From: an uncultured Eubacterium sp. | GTDB taxonomy: Bacteria; Bacillota; Clostridia; Lachnospirales; Lachnospiraceae | Direction: 5' to 3' | Length of the DNA: 55,269 nucleotides | Assembly (NCBI GenBank): GCA_947384955.1 | Contig: CANDJC010000009.1 | Span: 1-55,269 of the forward strand | Shown: positions 15,717 through 25,241 of the stretch, piece by piece | Layout of the letters: every line of letters starts with the position of its first letter | How positions within the stretch are numbered: the stretch's first letter is position 1 | Position numbers and translations under genes: made by a program | Notes under the pieces: generated by a model | Seen by the model: only the letters and a program-made list of their open reading frames with translations | Told to the model about the DNA's origin: nothing | The model's database searches: none

Positions 15717-17003
15717 ATGAAGATACAGGCCGTATTAATTGATGGTTATAAAAATCTGTCAGATGTAAAAATAACTTTTAATAATATCACAGCTTTGGTA
15801 GCACTTAATAATTTTGGTAAGTCCAATGTACTTTCAGGTATTGATTTTGGCTTGATTTTTATAAAGGCATCCATTGATGAGAAAATGCAGCTGATGGCTA
15901 ATTCAAATCTTATTCCGATAAATTACAGTATGCTGGAAAGAAATTTCAAATTTGAGACAGAGGTATTAACAGAGGATGACGGAATGGAGTATCGAATACA
16001 GTATGGATATGAGTTTTCATGGCAGTGTGAGGAAGATGGAACACCTAAGATTATTCAGGAATATCTAAAAATGAAACTGGATCAAAAAGGACAGAAGTAT
16101 ACGCAGCTAATTATGAGAACAGCGCAGACAGCAGCATATAAAAGTTCTGAAACAGGCCGCTGTTCATCTAAGATAAATGTGGAACCAGCAGAACTGGTTA
16201 TTAATAAGCTTCGTGCCTTTGATGACATATATTATGCAGGGATTATCAGAAAATTAAACAGTATGAAATTTTATATGGAAAACAACCTAGATGCAAAGAG
16301 TTTTTATAAACCAGACCCTATTATCCGAAAGGGGATAGGGGATATGACGATTGATGCTGAGAATCTGCCGCGGGTTATTTATCATCTAAGAGAAAATCAT
16401 AAGGATAAATATGACCTTTTAATGAGTGTTTATACACAGCTGTTTTCTGACATAGAAGATATAATCGTAAAGAAATATTCGTTTAAAAATTTAAATAACA
16501 AGCAGATGCCAGATGATGTGCCGTTTACAGTTGCGAATTCGATTTATGTATTATATGTGGCTGATAAGAGTCTGATTCAGCCGATTGATTTTGCAATGAT
16601 GTCGGATGGAGCAAAAAGAGTGTTCATGATTTTAACAAGAATTATTGTGGCCAGCATTAGCAATATTTCACTGATTGCAATTGAAGAACCAGAAAATTCA
16701 GTTCATCCCAGGCTGTTTCAGGCATACTTGCAGATTATAAGCCAGCTGCTGGATGATTGTAAAGTGATAATAACAAGCCATTCACCATATATTGTCAGCT
16801 ACTTGAAACCTGAGTGGATTCATGTAGGAATGAATAGAAAACCCGGAGTAGCAGAGTTTTTTCCTTTTAAGAAGTCAGGGCAGAAACAGCTGCAGCAGGA
16901 TGCAGAAGAATTTCATATGAGTATGGGGGATTATTTATTCTCAATGCTGGCTGATACAGAGAGCAGTTTAAGTGATTACCTGGAGTGTTATACAGATGAA
17001 TAA
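15717..17003 (+). CDS. OLD-like AAA/ABC-type ATPase of a probable defence pair
   Basis: 428 residues. The N-terminus 'GYKNLSDVKITFNNITALVALNNFGKSN' is an SMC/OLD-type nucleotide-binding start with a degenerate Walker A (residues 29-37, LNNFGKS). 'MMSDGAKRVFMIL' resembles the ABC signature; Walker B is 'IAIEEPENSVHP' (about 320-331) and the switch His is in 'IITSHSP'. Such ATPases sense or load in two-gene anti-phage systems such as PARIS, Gabija and retron effectors. It overlaps the next gene by 8 bases (ATGAATAA). AAGGAG precedes the start. Defence is an inference from architecture. Confidence 0.75.
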   Translation: MKIQAVLIDGYKNLSDVKITFNNITALVALNNFGKSNVLSGIDFGLIFIKASIDEKMQLMANSNLIPINYSMLERNFKFETEVLTEDDGMEYRIQYGYEFSWQCEEDGTPKIIQEYLKMKLDQKGQKYTQLIMRTAQTAAYKSSETGRCSSKINVEPAELVINKLRAFDDIYYAGIIRKLNSMKFYMENNLDAKSFYKPDPIIRKGIGDMTIDAENLPRVIYHLRENHKDKYDLLMSVYTQLFSDIEDIIVKKYSFKNLNNKQMPDDVPFTVANSIYVLYVADKSLIQPIDFAMMSDGAKRVFMILTRIIVASISNISLIAIEEPENSVHPRLFQAYLQIISQLLDDCKVIITSHSPYIVSYLKPEWIHVGMNRKPGVAEFFPFKKSGQKQLQQDAEEFHMSMGDYLFSMLADTESSLSDYLECYTDE

Positions 17004-17598
17004 ATGTCTTGTTTTGTTTGCTGAGGGCGATACAGAGATTGAATTTTATAAGAAGGTAACTGCAAATGCCAGAATGCAGCATCCGGCAGGAAAATTTGAT
17101 ATAAATATTGAATTTAGAAATGTTGGCGGAATAGGCGGATTTAAAAATATTGCTCTTAGAAAATTTAAAAAAGAGATTAAGCCTAAATATAAAGCAGACT
17201 GTAAATTTATAATTGTGCTTTGCAGTGATACAGATGTATTTGATTTTTCGTCAAAACCGCCGATTAACTGGGATGAAGTAAAGAAAGAACTTTTGAATAG
17301 CGGAGCAGCCCAAATTATTCACGTGCAGGCAAGGCATTCGATAGAAGACTGGTTTTTGTATGACATGGAAGGAATTTTAAAGTTTTTGAGGCTGGGAAAA
17401 AGTGCAAAAGTATCTGGAAATAATGGATATGCTAAACTGCAGAGTCTGTACAAAAAAGCACACAAGGTTTATTATAAAGGGATTAGGAGCAATGGCATGA
17501 TAGAACGCCTGGATATAGAAAGGATTGCGGCTGAACCCGGAGTCCGTGACCAGCTGAATCCTTTGTATCAGGCGCTTGGGATATCTGACAGGCTGTAA
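16996..17598 (+). CDS. TOPRIM-like nuclease candidate (DUF4276/DUF4435-type) of the defence pair
   Basis: 200 residues. 'LVLFAEGDTEIEFYKK' (6-20) is the Glu-bearing first TOPRIM motif and 'FIIVLCSDTDVFDF' (71-84) the D-x-D motif. 'QARHSIEDWFLYD' follows, a signature I recall in RloB/DUF4276-type small proteins paired with ATPases. The translational coupling implies fixed stoichiometry with the ATPase. Proposed role: nuclease effector acting on nucleic acid or tRNA when the ATPase is triggered. The exact family assignment is uncertain. Confidence 0.65.
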   Translation: MNKCLVLFAEGDTEIEFYKKVTANARMQHPAGKFDINIEFRNVGGIGGFKNIALRKFKKEIKPKYKADCKFIIVLCSDTDVFDFSSKPPINWDEVKKELLNSGAAQIIHVQARHSIEDWFLYDMEGILKFLRLGKSAKVSGNNGYAKLQSLYKKAHKVYYKGIRSNGMIERLDIERIAAEPGVRDQLNPLYQALGISDRL

Positions 17599-17605
17599 AA
17601 AGGTT

Positions 17606-18040
17606 CTAAATACTGTAATCCCCCTCTTTCTGCAGCTTCCATCCCATCAGGTCAGCAAGCGTAATATGGTCGATAACATCATTGACAGCCTCGTTCATTT
17701 TCCTGTATACCAGAACGGTAACGCAGTCATCGCTTTTCTCGCAGCTTCCAATCTCAGAATCCAGGCATTCAACCGGAGCCAGGCTTCCTTCTGTGAGACG
17801 CAGAATCATCCCCACGGTATATTCTTCGGGAGGTCTGGTCAGCAGATAACCGCCCTGAGGGCCGCGGACACTTCGGACATAGCCGGCCTTATTTAATACC
17901 GCAATAATCTGCTCTAAATATTTATCAGATATTTCCTGCCTTGCGGCAATTTCTTTAATTCTGACCGGTGTTCCCGTATCATGCAGTGCCAAATCCAGCA
18001 TCATGCGCAGTGCATAGCGCCCTTTGGTCGAAATCCTCAT
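17606..18040 (-). CDS. Rrf2 family transcription regulator with three cysteines
   Basis: 144 residues. The winged-helix start 'MRISTKGRYALRMMLDLALH' and 'ISDKYLEQIIAVLNKAGYVRSVRGPQGGYLL' are classic Rrf2. Cys92, Cys100 and Cys106 ('ECLDSEIGSCEKSDDC') match the iron-sulfur ligand region of IscR, although the first spacing is longer (7 rather than 5). It could be an Fe-S sensing IscR-like protein or a CymR-type cysteine regulator; the cysteines favour the former. A 17-bp palindrome lies just upstream. No isc/suf genes are next to it. Confidence 0.88.
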   Translation of the reverse strand: MRISTKGRYALRMMLDLALHDTGTPVRIKEIAARQEISDKYLEQIIAVLNKAGYVRSVRGPQGGYLLTRPPEEYTVGMILRLTEGSLAPVECLDSEIGSCEKSDDCVTVLVYRKMNEAVNDVIDHITLADLMGWKLQKEGDYSI

Positions 18041-18058
18041 AACTGTCCCTCCGTGCTT

Positions 18059-18075
18059 TTGTGTAATTTACACAA
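18059..18075. promoter_or_regulatory. Palindromic operator upstream of the Rrf2 gene
   Basis: TTGTGTAATTTACACAA is a perfect 8-1-8 palindrome 18 bases before the Rrf2 start codon, between its start and a probable promoter. It fits autoregulation. It does not match the metY operator palindrome. Confidence 0.55.
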
Positions 18076-18146
18076 TTCCTGCTAATTAAATATGATACGC
18101 TAATCTGTAAGTAAAAGCAAGAAATTTTTACGCTTCCTGTCTTCCA

Positions 18147-19499
18147 TTATATTACATGATGCTCCATCCATTTTCCGCCGCAGAACCGAATCAGGAAGAA
18201 AATGCTTCTGCATATCCAGTCAATGCACATGCCGAGCCATACTCCCATAAGTCCCATATCCATTTTTAATACAAAGAAATAAGACAAAACTACCCGGAAA
18301 ATCCACATGCTCAGAATACTGACACTCATTGTATATTTTGCATCCCCTCCGCTGCGCAGAATCTGCGGCAGAGTAAAGCTCAGCGCCCAGAAAAAGATAC
18401 TGAAAATATCAAACAGACGGATGACGTCAATGCACATGATTTTTGCTGCCTGTGATAAATGGAAGATTTCCGTTATGCCGGGGATAAACAGCCAGACCAG
18501 GATATTTGCGGCTGCAAGTCCGAGGATAGCTGTTTTCATCAGCTGTTTCCCGTAATATTTCGCCTGGTTCTTATCTCCGGCGCCCAGACACTGTCCGATA
18601 ACCGGGATGACAGCAAGCCCCATGGTATTGCCCGGGATATTTGCCACGGTAGCTACGGTATTCGCTACAGCGTTTGCGGCAATGGCTGAGGTTCCAAGCG
18701 CTGCGGTCAGGCTGCTGACACACAGCTTCCCAATCTGGAACATTCCGTTTTCCAGTCCGCTTGGAATGCCAATCGAAAGAATCGGACGGATATGCTGCCG
18801 TTCGGGCTTTAAATCGGATATCTGGTCAATGCGGAACGGATTATCGGCCTTCTGCTGCTGCAGGGTGACCCATACGGCGGCAAAGATACGGCCTGCCAGA
18901 GTAGCCAGCGCCGCGCCCAGTACACCCATATGGAATCCGTAAATCAGCAGTGCGTTTCCCGCAATATTTATCACGTTCATAACAAGGCTTGCCTTCATGC
19001 TGATTTTGCTGTTGCCCTGAGCCCGGAATAAGGCGGCACCTGCATTATACGCGCCCATAAACGGATAGGATACGGCGCTGATTAGAAAATAAGTCTGGGC
19101 AAACGCCATGACATTATCATCAATGCGCCCGAAAATAAAACGCAGCATGCTCCGGCTGCCGGCTGCTGCGACAGCCATCAGCGCAATTGTACTAATCAGC
19201 AGTACACTGTAAAGCTGCGCTGCGCATTTTTTTGTCCGTTCTGTATTTTTCTGCCCTACGTACTGGCTGACAACGACCGCGCCGCCGGATGCAAGCGCGG
19301 AGAGAATCTGAAAAACCAGTACATTTATAGTATCTACCAGGCTTACGCTGGAAACAGCAGCTTCACCGACACTGGATACCATAAAAGTGTCTGCCAGCCC
19401 CATTGTAACGGCAAGGAACTGTTCGAGCAAAAGCGGCCAGATTAATTTAGCCAGCTGCTGTTTTGTATAAAAAAATTTTGTCCGGCTTTCCTGACCCAT
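18147..19499 (-). CDS. MATE family efflux transporter
   Basis: 450 residues with about twelve membrane segments in two homologous halves. Family marks are 'LIWPLLLEQFLAVTMGLADTFMVSSVGEAAVSSVS' at the start, 'GGAVVVSQYVGQKN' near residue 72, and 'GIPSGLENGMFQIGKL' at the second half. MATE proteins export cationic drugs or metabolites by Na+ or H+ antiport. The start is at 19499, 25 bases after the TraX-like gene on the same strand, so they probably share a transcript. Substrate unknown. Confidence 0.92.
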   Translation of the reverse strand: MGQESRTKFFYTKQQLAKLIWPLLLEQFLAVTMGLADTFMVSSVGEAAVSSVSLVDTINVLVFQILSALASGGAVVVSQYVGQKNTERTKKCAAQLYSVLLISTIALMAVAAAGSRSMLRFIFGRIDDNVMAFAQTYFLISAVSYPFMGAYNAGAALFRAQGNSKISMKASLVMNVINIAGNALLIYGFHMGVLGAALATLAGRIFAAVWVTLQQQKADNPFRIDQISDLKPERQHIRPILSIGIPSGLENGMFQIGKLCVSSLTAALGTSAIAANAVANTVATVANIPGNTMGLAVIPVIGQCLGAGDKNQAKYYGKQLMKTAILGLAAANILVWLFIPGITEIFHLSQAAKIMCIDVIRLFDIFSIFFWALSFTLPQILRSGGDAKYTMSVSILSMWIFRVVLSYFFVLKMDMGLMGVWLGMCIDWICRSIFFLIRFCGGKWMEHHVI

Positions 19500-19524
19500 A
19501 TCGTTTCACTTCCCTCCATTTTTG

Positions 19525-20367
19525 TCATACGGCTGGATAACCGCTGATTCCCAGAGCGATGCACAGCAGGTAAAGCAGGAGTATATGAACCGGATAGACA
19601 AGGTAAAAGAAATATTTTAATTTCAGCCCGCGTGAGCCGTTATAAAATCCAATCGGCACAAATGCCAGCGGCGCGGTTATTTCCCAGCAGAAAATAATGC
19701 ATCCGGTGACAATCTGCCATACTTTCTTCTTGCGGAATGTATATAGTACAATGATGCATGCGACACCGATTGCCGCATAATCCGTGTTTAAAATCTGTGC
19801 CGCAGCCATTCCGGCTATCGCGGTAAGGGCGGATGCGATTGTCGTAGTAAATTTCTTCCTGTCCATATGCTCTTCAATCCAGCGGAGTCCCATCATAACG
19901 GCCAGGCCGCAGAACAGTGTGAAAAATACATTCTGATAGCCGAATTCCAGTATCTTTCCCTTAAACAGCAGGTCGAAGGGAATTTCTGAAATCAGGGCGA
20001 AAATCAAAAGCCTCTGTGCATATTTGAGGCGGTTTCTTGTATGTTCAAAACCTTCTACAAGCGAAAAGCAGTAAATCGGAAATGCGATTCTGCCAATCAT
20101 GCGCATAACAGTATATGCTGTGTACAGCGTCTGGTTCTGCTGCAGCCACAGTACGACCGACGCGGTATCGGCTGTATTCATCTTGTACAGCCCGTTCATG
20201 GACAGATATCTGCCCAGAACACCGGCTCCAAAGTGGTCGATGACCATGGAAATCACAGCGATTAGCTTTAATGTGCTGCTGCTGATGCCTTTTCGGTGCG
20301 GCGAAGCTGCCGGATGCTGTGTGAATGAATCTGGTAAAGGTTTCCCGGGGTTTCCGTTTTGTTCCAT
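19525..20367 (-). CDS. TraX family membrane protein
   Basis: 280 residues. After a polar 30-residue head, 'STLKLIAVISMVIDHFGAGVLG' and 'RMIGRIAFPIYCFSLVEGFEHTRN' with 'RLLIFALISEIPFDLLF' are hallmarks of the TraX family, polytopic acyltransferase-like proteins. E. coli TraX acetylates F pilin; chromosomal homologues in Firmicutes have no settled role and do not imply conjugation. No conjugation genes are near. The gene precedes the MATE exporter on the minus strand. Confidence 0.85.
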   Translation of the reverse strand: MEQNGNPGKPLPDSFTQHPAASPHRKGISSSTLKLIAVISMVIDHFGAGVLGRYLSMNGLYKMNTADTASVVLWLQQNQTLYTAYTVMRMIGRIAFPIYCFSLVEGFEHTRNRLKYAQRLLIFALISEIPFDLLFKGKILEFGYQNVFFTLFCGLAVMMGLRWIEEHMDRKKFTTTIASALTAIAGMAAAQILNTDYAAIGVACIIVLYTFRKKKVWQIVTGCIIFCWEITAPLAFVPIGFYNGSRGLKLKYFFYLVYPVHILLLYLLCIALGISGYPAV

Positions 20368-20496
20368 AATAAGTATTCAGTCCTTTCGCTTTTCTCAGTT
20401 TCAGACAGAAGTAAAAAATGCAGGTTCGCATAGTTAAGCTGTCTGAACTGTTAACCTATCATACCACTATGGAATCCAGGATGCAATACGGGCATT

Positions 20497-21357
20497 CTAT
20501 TTTCTTTCCCATCTTCCAGATGCGCCGCATGGCAGTACAAGACCTGTAGAGGAAACAGGCAGTCCGATTTCCTGTGCATCAGTAATTCCGCCAAATTTCT
20601 TCATAGCGCTGCCAAGCATGTAAGCAAGTACCGCAGGCTGCAGTCCGGTCGTATAAGAATTTACCAGAAAAAACAGAGGCTCCCGGCTTAAAATCTGCGT
20701 ACATGCCTGAATAAGCGGAAAGACGGAGTCTTCAATTTTCCAGATTTCTCCTTTCGGGCCGCGTCCGTAAGACGGAGGGTCCATAATCACTGCATCGTAA
20801 GTTTTGCCGCGCCGGATTTCGCGTTCCACAAATTTCATGCAGTCGTCTGCCAGCCAGCGGATGGGTGCCTGTTCAAGCCCTGAGGCAGCCGCATTTTCCT
20901 TTGCCCAGCCGACCATGCCTTTCGAAGCGTCTACATGGGTGACTTCGGCGCCGGCTTTTGCAGCCGCTAAAGTCGCGCCTCCGGTATAGGCAAACAGGTT
21001 AAGGACTTTTGCCCGGTATCCGGCATTCTTAATTTTATCCGAAATCCAGTCCCAGTTCACAGACTGTTCCGGGAAAAGCCCTGTATGCTTGAAGCTGAAC
21101 GGTTTTAAATGAAATGTCAGCGCACCGTAACGGATATCCCACTGACTGGGCAGGTCAAAAAATTCCCACTCCCCGCCTCCTTTTGCGCTCCTGTGATAAT
21201 GGGCATTCAGCCTCTTCCAGCGAATGTCTGCCTTATTCGTGTTCCAGATGACCTGCGGGTCCGGACGCAGCAGCACATAACGCCCCCAGCGTTCCAGCTT
21301 TTCACCGCAGCAGCAGTCGATGACTTCGTAATCCTTCCATTTATCTGCAATCCACAT
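20497..21357 (-). CDS. Class I SAM-dependent rRNA methyltransferase (RlmI/RlmK-like)
   Basis: 286 residues from the ATG at 21357, 6 bases after AAGGAG; the frame extends 54 bases further upstream without such a site. SAM motif I is 'VLNLFAYTGGATLAAAKAGAEVTHVDAS' and the catalytic motif IV is 'VIMDPPSYGRGPKGEIWKIED'. The pattern resembles the 23S rRNA (cytosine-C5) methyltransferase RlmI, but the N-terminal PUA domain is absent. It is divergent from the S10 operon and probably acts on ribosomal RNA. Confidence 0.82.
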   Translation of the reverse strand: MWIADKWKDYEVIDCCCGEKLERWGRYVLLRPDPQVIWNTNKADIRWKRLNAHYHRSAKGGGEWEFFDLPSQWDIRYGALTFHLKPFSFKHTGLFPEQSVNWDWISDKIKNAGYRAKVLNLFAYTGGATLAAAKAGAEVTHVDASKGMVGWAKENAAASGLEQAPIRWLADDCMKFVEREIRRGKTYDAVIMDPPSYGRGPKGEIWKIEDSVFPLIQACTQILSREPLFFLVNSYTTGLQPAVLAYMLGSAMKKFGGITDAQEIGLPVSSTGLVLPCGASGRWERK

Positions 21358-21513
21358 TTGTATCTCCTTGTCAAGAAAAAATTGTATTTCGGGTTTTCTG
21401 CCTATCATCATAAAGGCGGTTCAGGGCAGTGTCAAGATATATAAACTCAAATAATTTTATTTCTTTCTGACAGTGATTGTACGAAAAAAAATACATAAAT
21501 TTCTCAAAAATTC

Positions 21514-21542
21514 TTGCATTTCCCCAATTTATCAGCTATAAT
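21514..21542 (+). promoter_or_regulatory. Promoter of the S10-spc ribosomal protein operon
   Basis: TTGCAT (21514-21519) and TATAAT (21537-21542) with a 17-base spacer. Transcription would start near 21549, leaving a leader of about 280 bases before rpsJ. Confidence 0.8.
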
Positions 21543-21548
21543 ACATAT

Positions 21549-21827
21549 CGCTGTGACATGATAGCTATGAAGCGTGAGGTTGCTGCCCGTCGTGGCAGGT
21601 TTTCCGTGGAGTGAATGTCAAGTTAGGAAACTGGCGACAAGTCACTGTACTATTAGAATATCTGTTTCATCCGAATTTCATCTTGGAAAACAGCAGAGCT
21701 GAAACAGAAATATGGTGTGTAGTCAAACAGACAGGAAGCATTTCCAAAAAGGACACACACGGGTTCGTGTACAGTCACCGCTTGTCGTACTGAATAATTA
21801 AGTGCGAATAAGGAGGCGACTTTTTTT
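21549..21827 (+). promoter_or_regulatory. Structured S10 operon leader
   Basis: The leader contains stems such as CTGCC-CGTCGT-GGCAG (21582-21598), and TGAAACAG-like and CACACACGGGTTCGTGT segments (21757-21773). In other bacteria S10 operons are feedback-controlled through their leader by L4. I recall a conserved leader of this kind upstream of rpsJ in Lachnospiraceae, but cannot assign an Rfam family here. Confidence 0.55.
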
Positions 21828-22139
21828 ATGGCAAGTCAGACAATGAGAATCATTCTCAAAGCTTATGATCATGAGCTGATTGATGCATCAGCAAAGAAAA
21901 TTATCGAAACTGTAAAGAAAAACGGAGCACAGGTGAGCGGACCGGTACCGCTTCCGACAAAGAAGGAAGTTGTTACGATTTTAAGAGCCGTACACAAGTA
22001 CAAAGACTCCCGCGAACAGTTTGAGCAGAGAACTCATAAAAGACTGATTGATATCATCGCACCGACACAGAAAACGGTAGACGCGTTAACCAGATTAGAG
22101 CTGCCGGCCGGTGTAAACATCGATATCAAAATGAAATAA
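21828..22139 (+). CDS. rpsJ: 30S ribosomal protein S10 (NusE)
   Basis: 103 residues, standard length. '[42 protein letters not shown]' and '[11 protein letters not shown]' are diagnostic. S10 sits in the 30S head and, as NusE, also links RNA polymerase antitermination factors to translation. It is the first gene of the supercluster; the usual upstream fusA-tuf genes are absent here. AGGAGG lies 12 bases before the ATG. A 161-base gap with a GCAGCC-GGCTGC stem follows before rplC. Confidence 0.97.
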   Translation: MASQTMRIILKAYDHELIDASAKKIIETVKKNGAQVSGPVPLPTKKEVVTILRAVHKYKDSREQFEQRTHKRLIDIIAPTQKTVDALTRLELPAGVNIDIKMK

Positions 22140-22300
22140 TGATTTAGGCAATAATCCTGAAGGGTTTTTATCATAGAAGCAGCACTGAAAGCGGCAGCCC
22201 GGCTGCTGCGCAAAAAAACGGTGTTCCACTTATGTTACTAACTGTTCTAGGATGAACGCATAAACTAGCGTTCCGCTGTAGGATAACAGGAGGTAAAAGA

Positions 22301-22984
22301 ATGAAGAAAGCGATTTTAGCTACAAAAGTCGGAATGACTCAAATCTTCAATGAAAACGGAGAACTGACTCCGGTTACAGTATTGCAGGCTGGTCCTTGTT
22401 ATGTCACACAGATTAAGACAGTTGAAAATGACGGATACAGTGCAGTACAGGTTGGCTTTGTTGACAAGAAAGACAAAATCATCAACAAAGATGCAAACGG
22501 AAATAAAGAAATCAGAAACAGACATGGTGTCACAAAGGCTCAGAAAGGCCATTTTGACAAAGCAGGCGTTTCCGGCAAGAGATTTGTAAGAGAGTTTAAG
22601 TTTGACAATGCGCAGGATTACAAGCTTGCGGATGAAATCAAAGCAGATATCTTTGCAGAAGGCGACAAGGTAGATGCGACTGCGATTTCAAAAGGTAAAG
22701 GTTTCCAGGGCGCTATTAAGAGACATGGCCAGCACAGAGGGCCTATGACTCACGGTTCCAAATTCCACCGTCATCAGGGTTCAAACGGAGCATGTTCTTC
22801 ACCGAGCCGTGTATTTAAAGGAAAAGGAATGCCGGGTCATATGGGGCATGTGCAGGTTACCGTTCAGAATCTTGAAATTGTAAAAGTAGACGCAGAGAAC
22901 AATCTGCTGCTGGTAAAAGGTTCTGTACCGGGACCGAAGAAGTCATTAATTACCATCAAAGAAGCAGTAAAGTCTTACAAATAG
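22301..22984 (+). CDS. rplC: 50S ribosomal protein L3
   Basis: 227 residues, about 18 more than the Bacillus and E. coli proteins. '[14 protein letters not shown]' opens the protein; '[29 protein letters not shown]' (about 133-160) is the extension reaching toward the peptidyl transferase centre. The extra length is in the region after residue 55 ('[20 protein letters not shown]'), a feature seen in some Clostridia. An early assembly protein of the large subunit. AGGAGG lies before the ATG. Confidence 0.97.
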   Translation: MKKAILATKVGMTQIFNENGELTPVTVLQAGPCYVTQIKTVENDGYSAVQVGFVDKKDKIINKDANGNKEIRNRHGVTKAQKGHFDKAGVSGKRFVREFKFDNAQDYKLADEIKADIFAEGDKVDATAISKGKGFQGAIKRHGQHRGPMTHGSKFHRHQGSNGACSSPSRVFKGKGMPGHMGHVQVTVQNLEIVKVDAENNLLLVKGSVPGPKKSLITIKEAVKSYK

Positions 22985-23014
22985 CGCATAATCAGGAAAG
23001 GAGGACTTACACAG

Positions 23015-23635
23015 ATGGCTAACGTATCTGTTTATAATATGGAAGGCAGCGAAGTGGGCACAATCGAACTGAATGATGCAATCTTCGGTGTAAACGTGAA
23101 TGAACATTTAGTGCATATGGCAGTGTTACAGCAGCTTGCCAATAAGCGCCAGGGCACACAGAAGGCTAAAACGCGCGGCGAAGTACGCGGCGGCGGCAGA
23201 AAGCCTTGGAGGCAGAAAGGAACAGGCCACGCAAGACAGGGTTCTACAAGGTCTCCGCAGTGGAAAGGCGGCGGCGTTGTATTTGCGCCGGCACCAAGAG
23301 ATTATTCTTTCAAATTAAATAAAAAGGAAAAGAGGCTGGCTTTAAAATCAGCGCTTACTTCCAGAGTAAATGAAAATAAATTTATCGTAGTAGACGAGCT
23401 GAAGCTTGACGAAATCAAGACAAAGAAAATGGTCGGTGTTTTAAAAGCGCTGCATGCAGAAAAAGCACTGGTTGTGATTCACGGAGAAGACAGCAATGTC
23501 GCATTATCCGCAAGAAATATTCCGACTGTCAAAGTATCTTATACAAACACGATTAACGTATATGACATTCTTAAATACAATACAATGGTTGTGACAAAAG
23601 ATGCTGTGGCAGCAATTGAGGAGGTGTATGCATAA
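23015..23635 (+). CDS. rplD: 50S ribosomal protein L4
   Basis: 206 residues. The long internal loop '[33 protein letters not shown]' (about 54-87) lines the peptide exit tunnel and contains positions linked to macrolide resistance. '[12 protein letters not shown]' follows. In E. coli L4 represses its own operon; the leader at 21549-21827 would be the place for comparable control. The stop codon overlaps the rplW start (TAATG), indicating translational coupling. Confidence 0.97.
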   Translation: MANVSVYNMEGSEVGTIELNDAIFGVNVNEHLVHMAVLQQLANKRQGTQKAKTRGEVRGGGRKPWRQKGTGHARQGSTRSPQWKGGGVVFAPAPRDYSFKLNKKEKRLALKSALTSRVNENKFIVVDELKLDEIKTKKMVGVLKALHAEKALVVIHGEDSNVALSARNIPTVKVSYTNTINVYDILKYNTMVVTKDAVAAIEEVYA

Positions 23636-23934
23636 TGGCAAACGTACAGTATTATGATGTAATCCTCAGACCTGTGGTTACAGAAAAAAGCATGAATCTG
23701 ATGGCAGAAAAGAAGTATACCTTCTATGTCCATACAGAAGCAAATAAAGCAATGATTAAAGACGCTGTTGAAAAAATGTTCGAAGGCACAAAGGTGCAGA
23801 AGGTTTATACCATGAATCTTCCGGGCAAGAAAAAAAGACGCGGAGCCGTAACGGGCAAGACAGCAAAAAGAAAGAAAGCGATTGTCAAGTTAACAGAAGA
23901 CAGCGCTGACATTGAAATTTTCAGCGGCCTGTAA
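23635..23934 (+). CDS. rplW: 50S ribosomal protein L23
   Basis: 99 residues. '[43 protein letters not shown]' is the standard core; '[23 protein letters not shown]' is the basic loop that enters the exit tunnel wall. L23 is the docking point for trigger factor and SRP at the tunnel mouth. Starts on the last base pair of the rplD stop. The 128-base gap to rplB carries a TTCCGG...CCGGAA stem (about 23948-23979). Confidence 0.97.
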   Translation: MANVQYYDVILRPVVTEKSMNLMAEKKYTFYVHTEANKAMIKDAVEKMFEGTKVQKVYTMNLPGKKKRRGAVTGKTAKRKKAIVKLTEDSADIEIFSGL

Positions 23935-24062
23935 AACGGGCTTAAAACTTCCGGTATCAGATTTGCCCAAAAGAGATGATGCCGGAACGGAATACAGATT
24001 CATAAAATCTGAAAACTATGTGCAGCCTGCACGACAAGAAAGCATTGAAAGGGGAAACAACC

Positions 24063-24911
24063 ATGGGAATTAAAAGTTATAAGCCGTATACACCTTCCAG
24101 AAGGCATATGACTGGATCTGATTTCTCTGAGATCACAAAAAAGACTCCTGAAAAATCTCTGTTAGTTCCGTTAAAGAAGAATTCAGGACGTAATAATCAG
24201 GGTAAAATTACCGTCAGACATCGTGGCGGCGGAAATAAACGCAAATACAGAATTATTGATTTTAAAAGAAGAAAAGACGGTATTCCGGCAAAAGTGGCTG
24301 GTATCGAATACGATCCGAACAGGTCCGCAAATATCGCGCTGCTTCATTATGCAGACGGACAGAAAGCATATATTATCGCACCGGCCGGCCTGACAGACGG
24401 CATGAAGGTTATGAGCGGTCCGGATGCAGAAGTAAGAGTCGGCAACTGCCTGCCGCTTGAGAATATTCCGATTGGTACTCAGGTACACAATATTGAGCTT
24501 TATCCGGGAAAAGGCGGACAGTTAGCACGTTCAGCCGGCTTAAGCGCACAGTTAATGGCTAAGGAAGGCAAATATGCGACATTAAGACTGCCTTCCGGTG
24601 AAATGAGAATGGTTCCTCTGAACTGCCGTGCTACCATTGGTGTTGTAGGCAATGGCGACCACAACCTGATTAATATCGGTAAAGCAGGGCGCAAACGTCA
24701 TATGGGCATCCGTCCGACCGTCCGCGGTTCAGCCATGAACCCGAATGACCATCCGCACGGCGGTGGTGAAGGCCGTGCTCCGATTGGACGTCCGGGCCCG
24801 AGCACACCTTGGGGCAAACCAGCACTCGGCCTTAAGACGCGTAAGAAAAAGAAAGCTTCGAATAAGCTGATTGTAAGAAGACGTGACGGCAGAGCGATAA
24901 AGAGTAAATAG
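24063..24911 (+). CDS. rplB: 50S ribosomal protein L2
   Basis: 282 residues. '[16 protein letters not shown]' is the normal beginning, so the ATG at 24063 is chosen over the in-frame 24018. '[18 protein letters not shown]', '[17 protein letters not shown]', and the functionally critical '[29 protein letters not shown]' with its conserved histidine are present. L2 bridges the subunits and supports peptidyl transferase assembly. Followed 15 bases later by rpsS. Confidence 0.97.
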   Translation: MGIKSYKPYTPSRRHMTGSDFSEITKKTPEKSLLVPLKKNSGRNNQGKITVRHRGGGNKRKYRIIDFKRRKDGIPAKVAGIEYDPNRSANIALLHYADGQKAYIIAPAGLTDGMKVMSGPDAEVRVGNCLPLENIPIGTQVHNIELYPGKGGQLARSAGLSAQLMAKEGKYATLRLPSGEMRMVPLNCRATIGVVGNGDHNLINIGKAGRKRHMGIRPTVRGSAMNPNDHPHGGGEGRAPIGRPGPSTPWGKPALGLKTRKKKKASNKLIVRRRDGRAIKSK

Positions 24912-24926
24912 GAGGAATAGTTAGTA

Positions 24927-25211
24927 ATGGGTAAAAGATCATTAAAAAAAGGTCCTTTCGCAGATGAAAGCCTGTTAAAGAAGGTAGATGCTCTGAATGC
25001 TGCTGGCGACAATGCCGTAATTAAGACATGGTCCCGCCGTTCTACAATTTTCCCGTCATTTGTAGGACATACGTTTGCAGTTCATGATGGAAGAAAGCAT
25101 GTGCCGGTATATGTTACAGAAGATATGGTCGGGCATAAACTGGGTGAGTTCGTTGCTACAAGAACTTACCGCGGTCATGTAAAAGATGAAAAAAGGTCAA
25201 GAGTGAAATAA
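24927..25211 (+). CDS. rpsS: 30S ribosomal protein S19
   Basis: 94 residues. '[19 protein letters not shown]' and '[44 protein letters not shown]' are diagnostic. It binds the 30S head with S13 and contacts the large subunit through bridge B1. It sits between rplB and rplV in the standard order. AGGAGG precedes the start. Confidence 0.97.
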   Translation: MGKRSLKKGPFADESLLKKVDALNAAGDNAVIKTWSRRSTIFPSFVGHTFAVHDGRKHVPVYVTEDMVGHKLGEFVATRTYRGHVKDEKRSRVK

Positions 25212-25241
25212 TTCGCTGGTTAGGAAAGGAGGCTCTATTTC

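Noticed and set aside
19525-20367. TraX-like protein as evidence of a conjugative element
   Set aside because: Chromosomal TraX homologues are common in Firmicutes and no other transfer genes are near.
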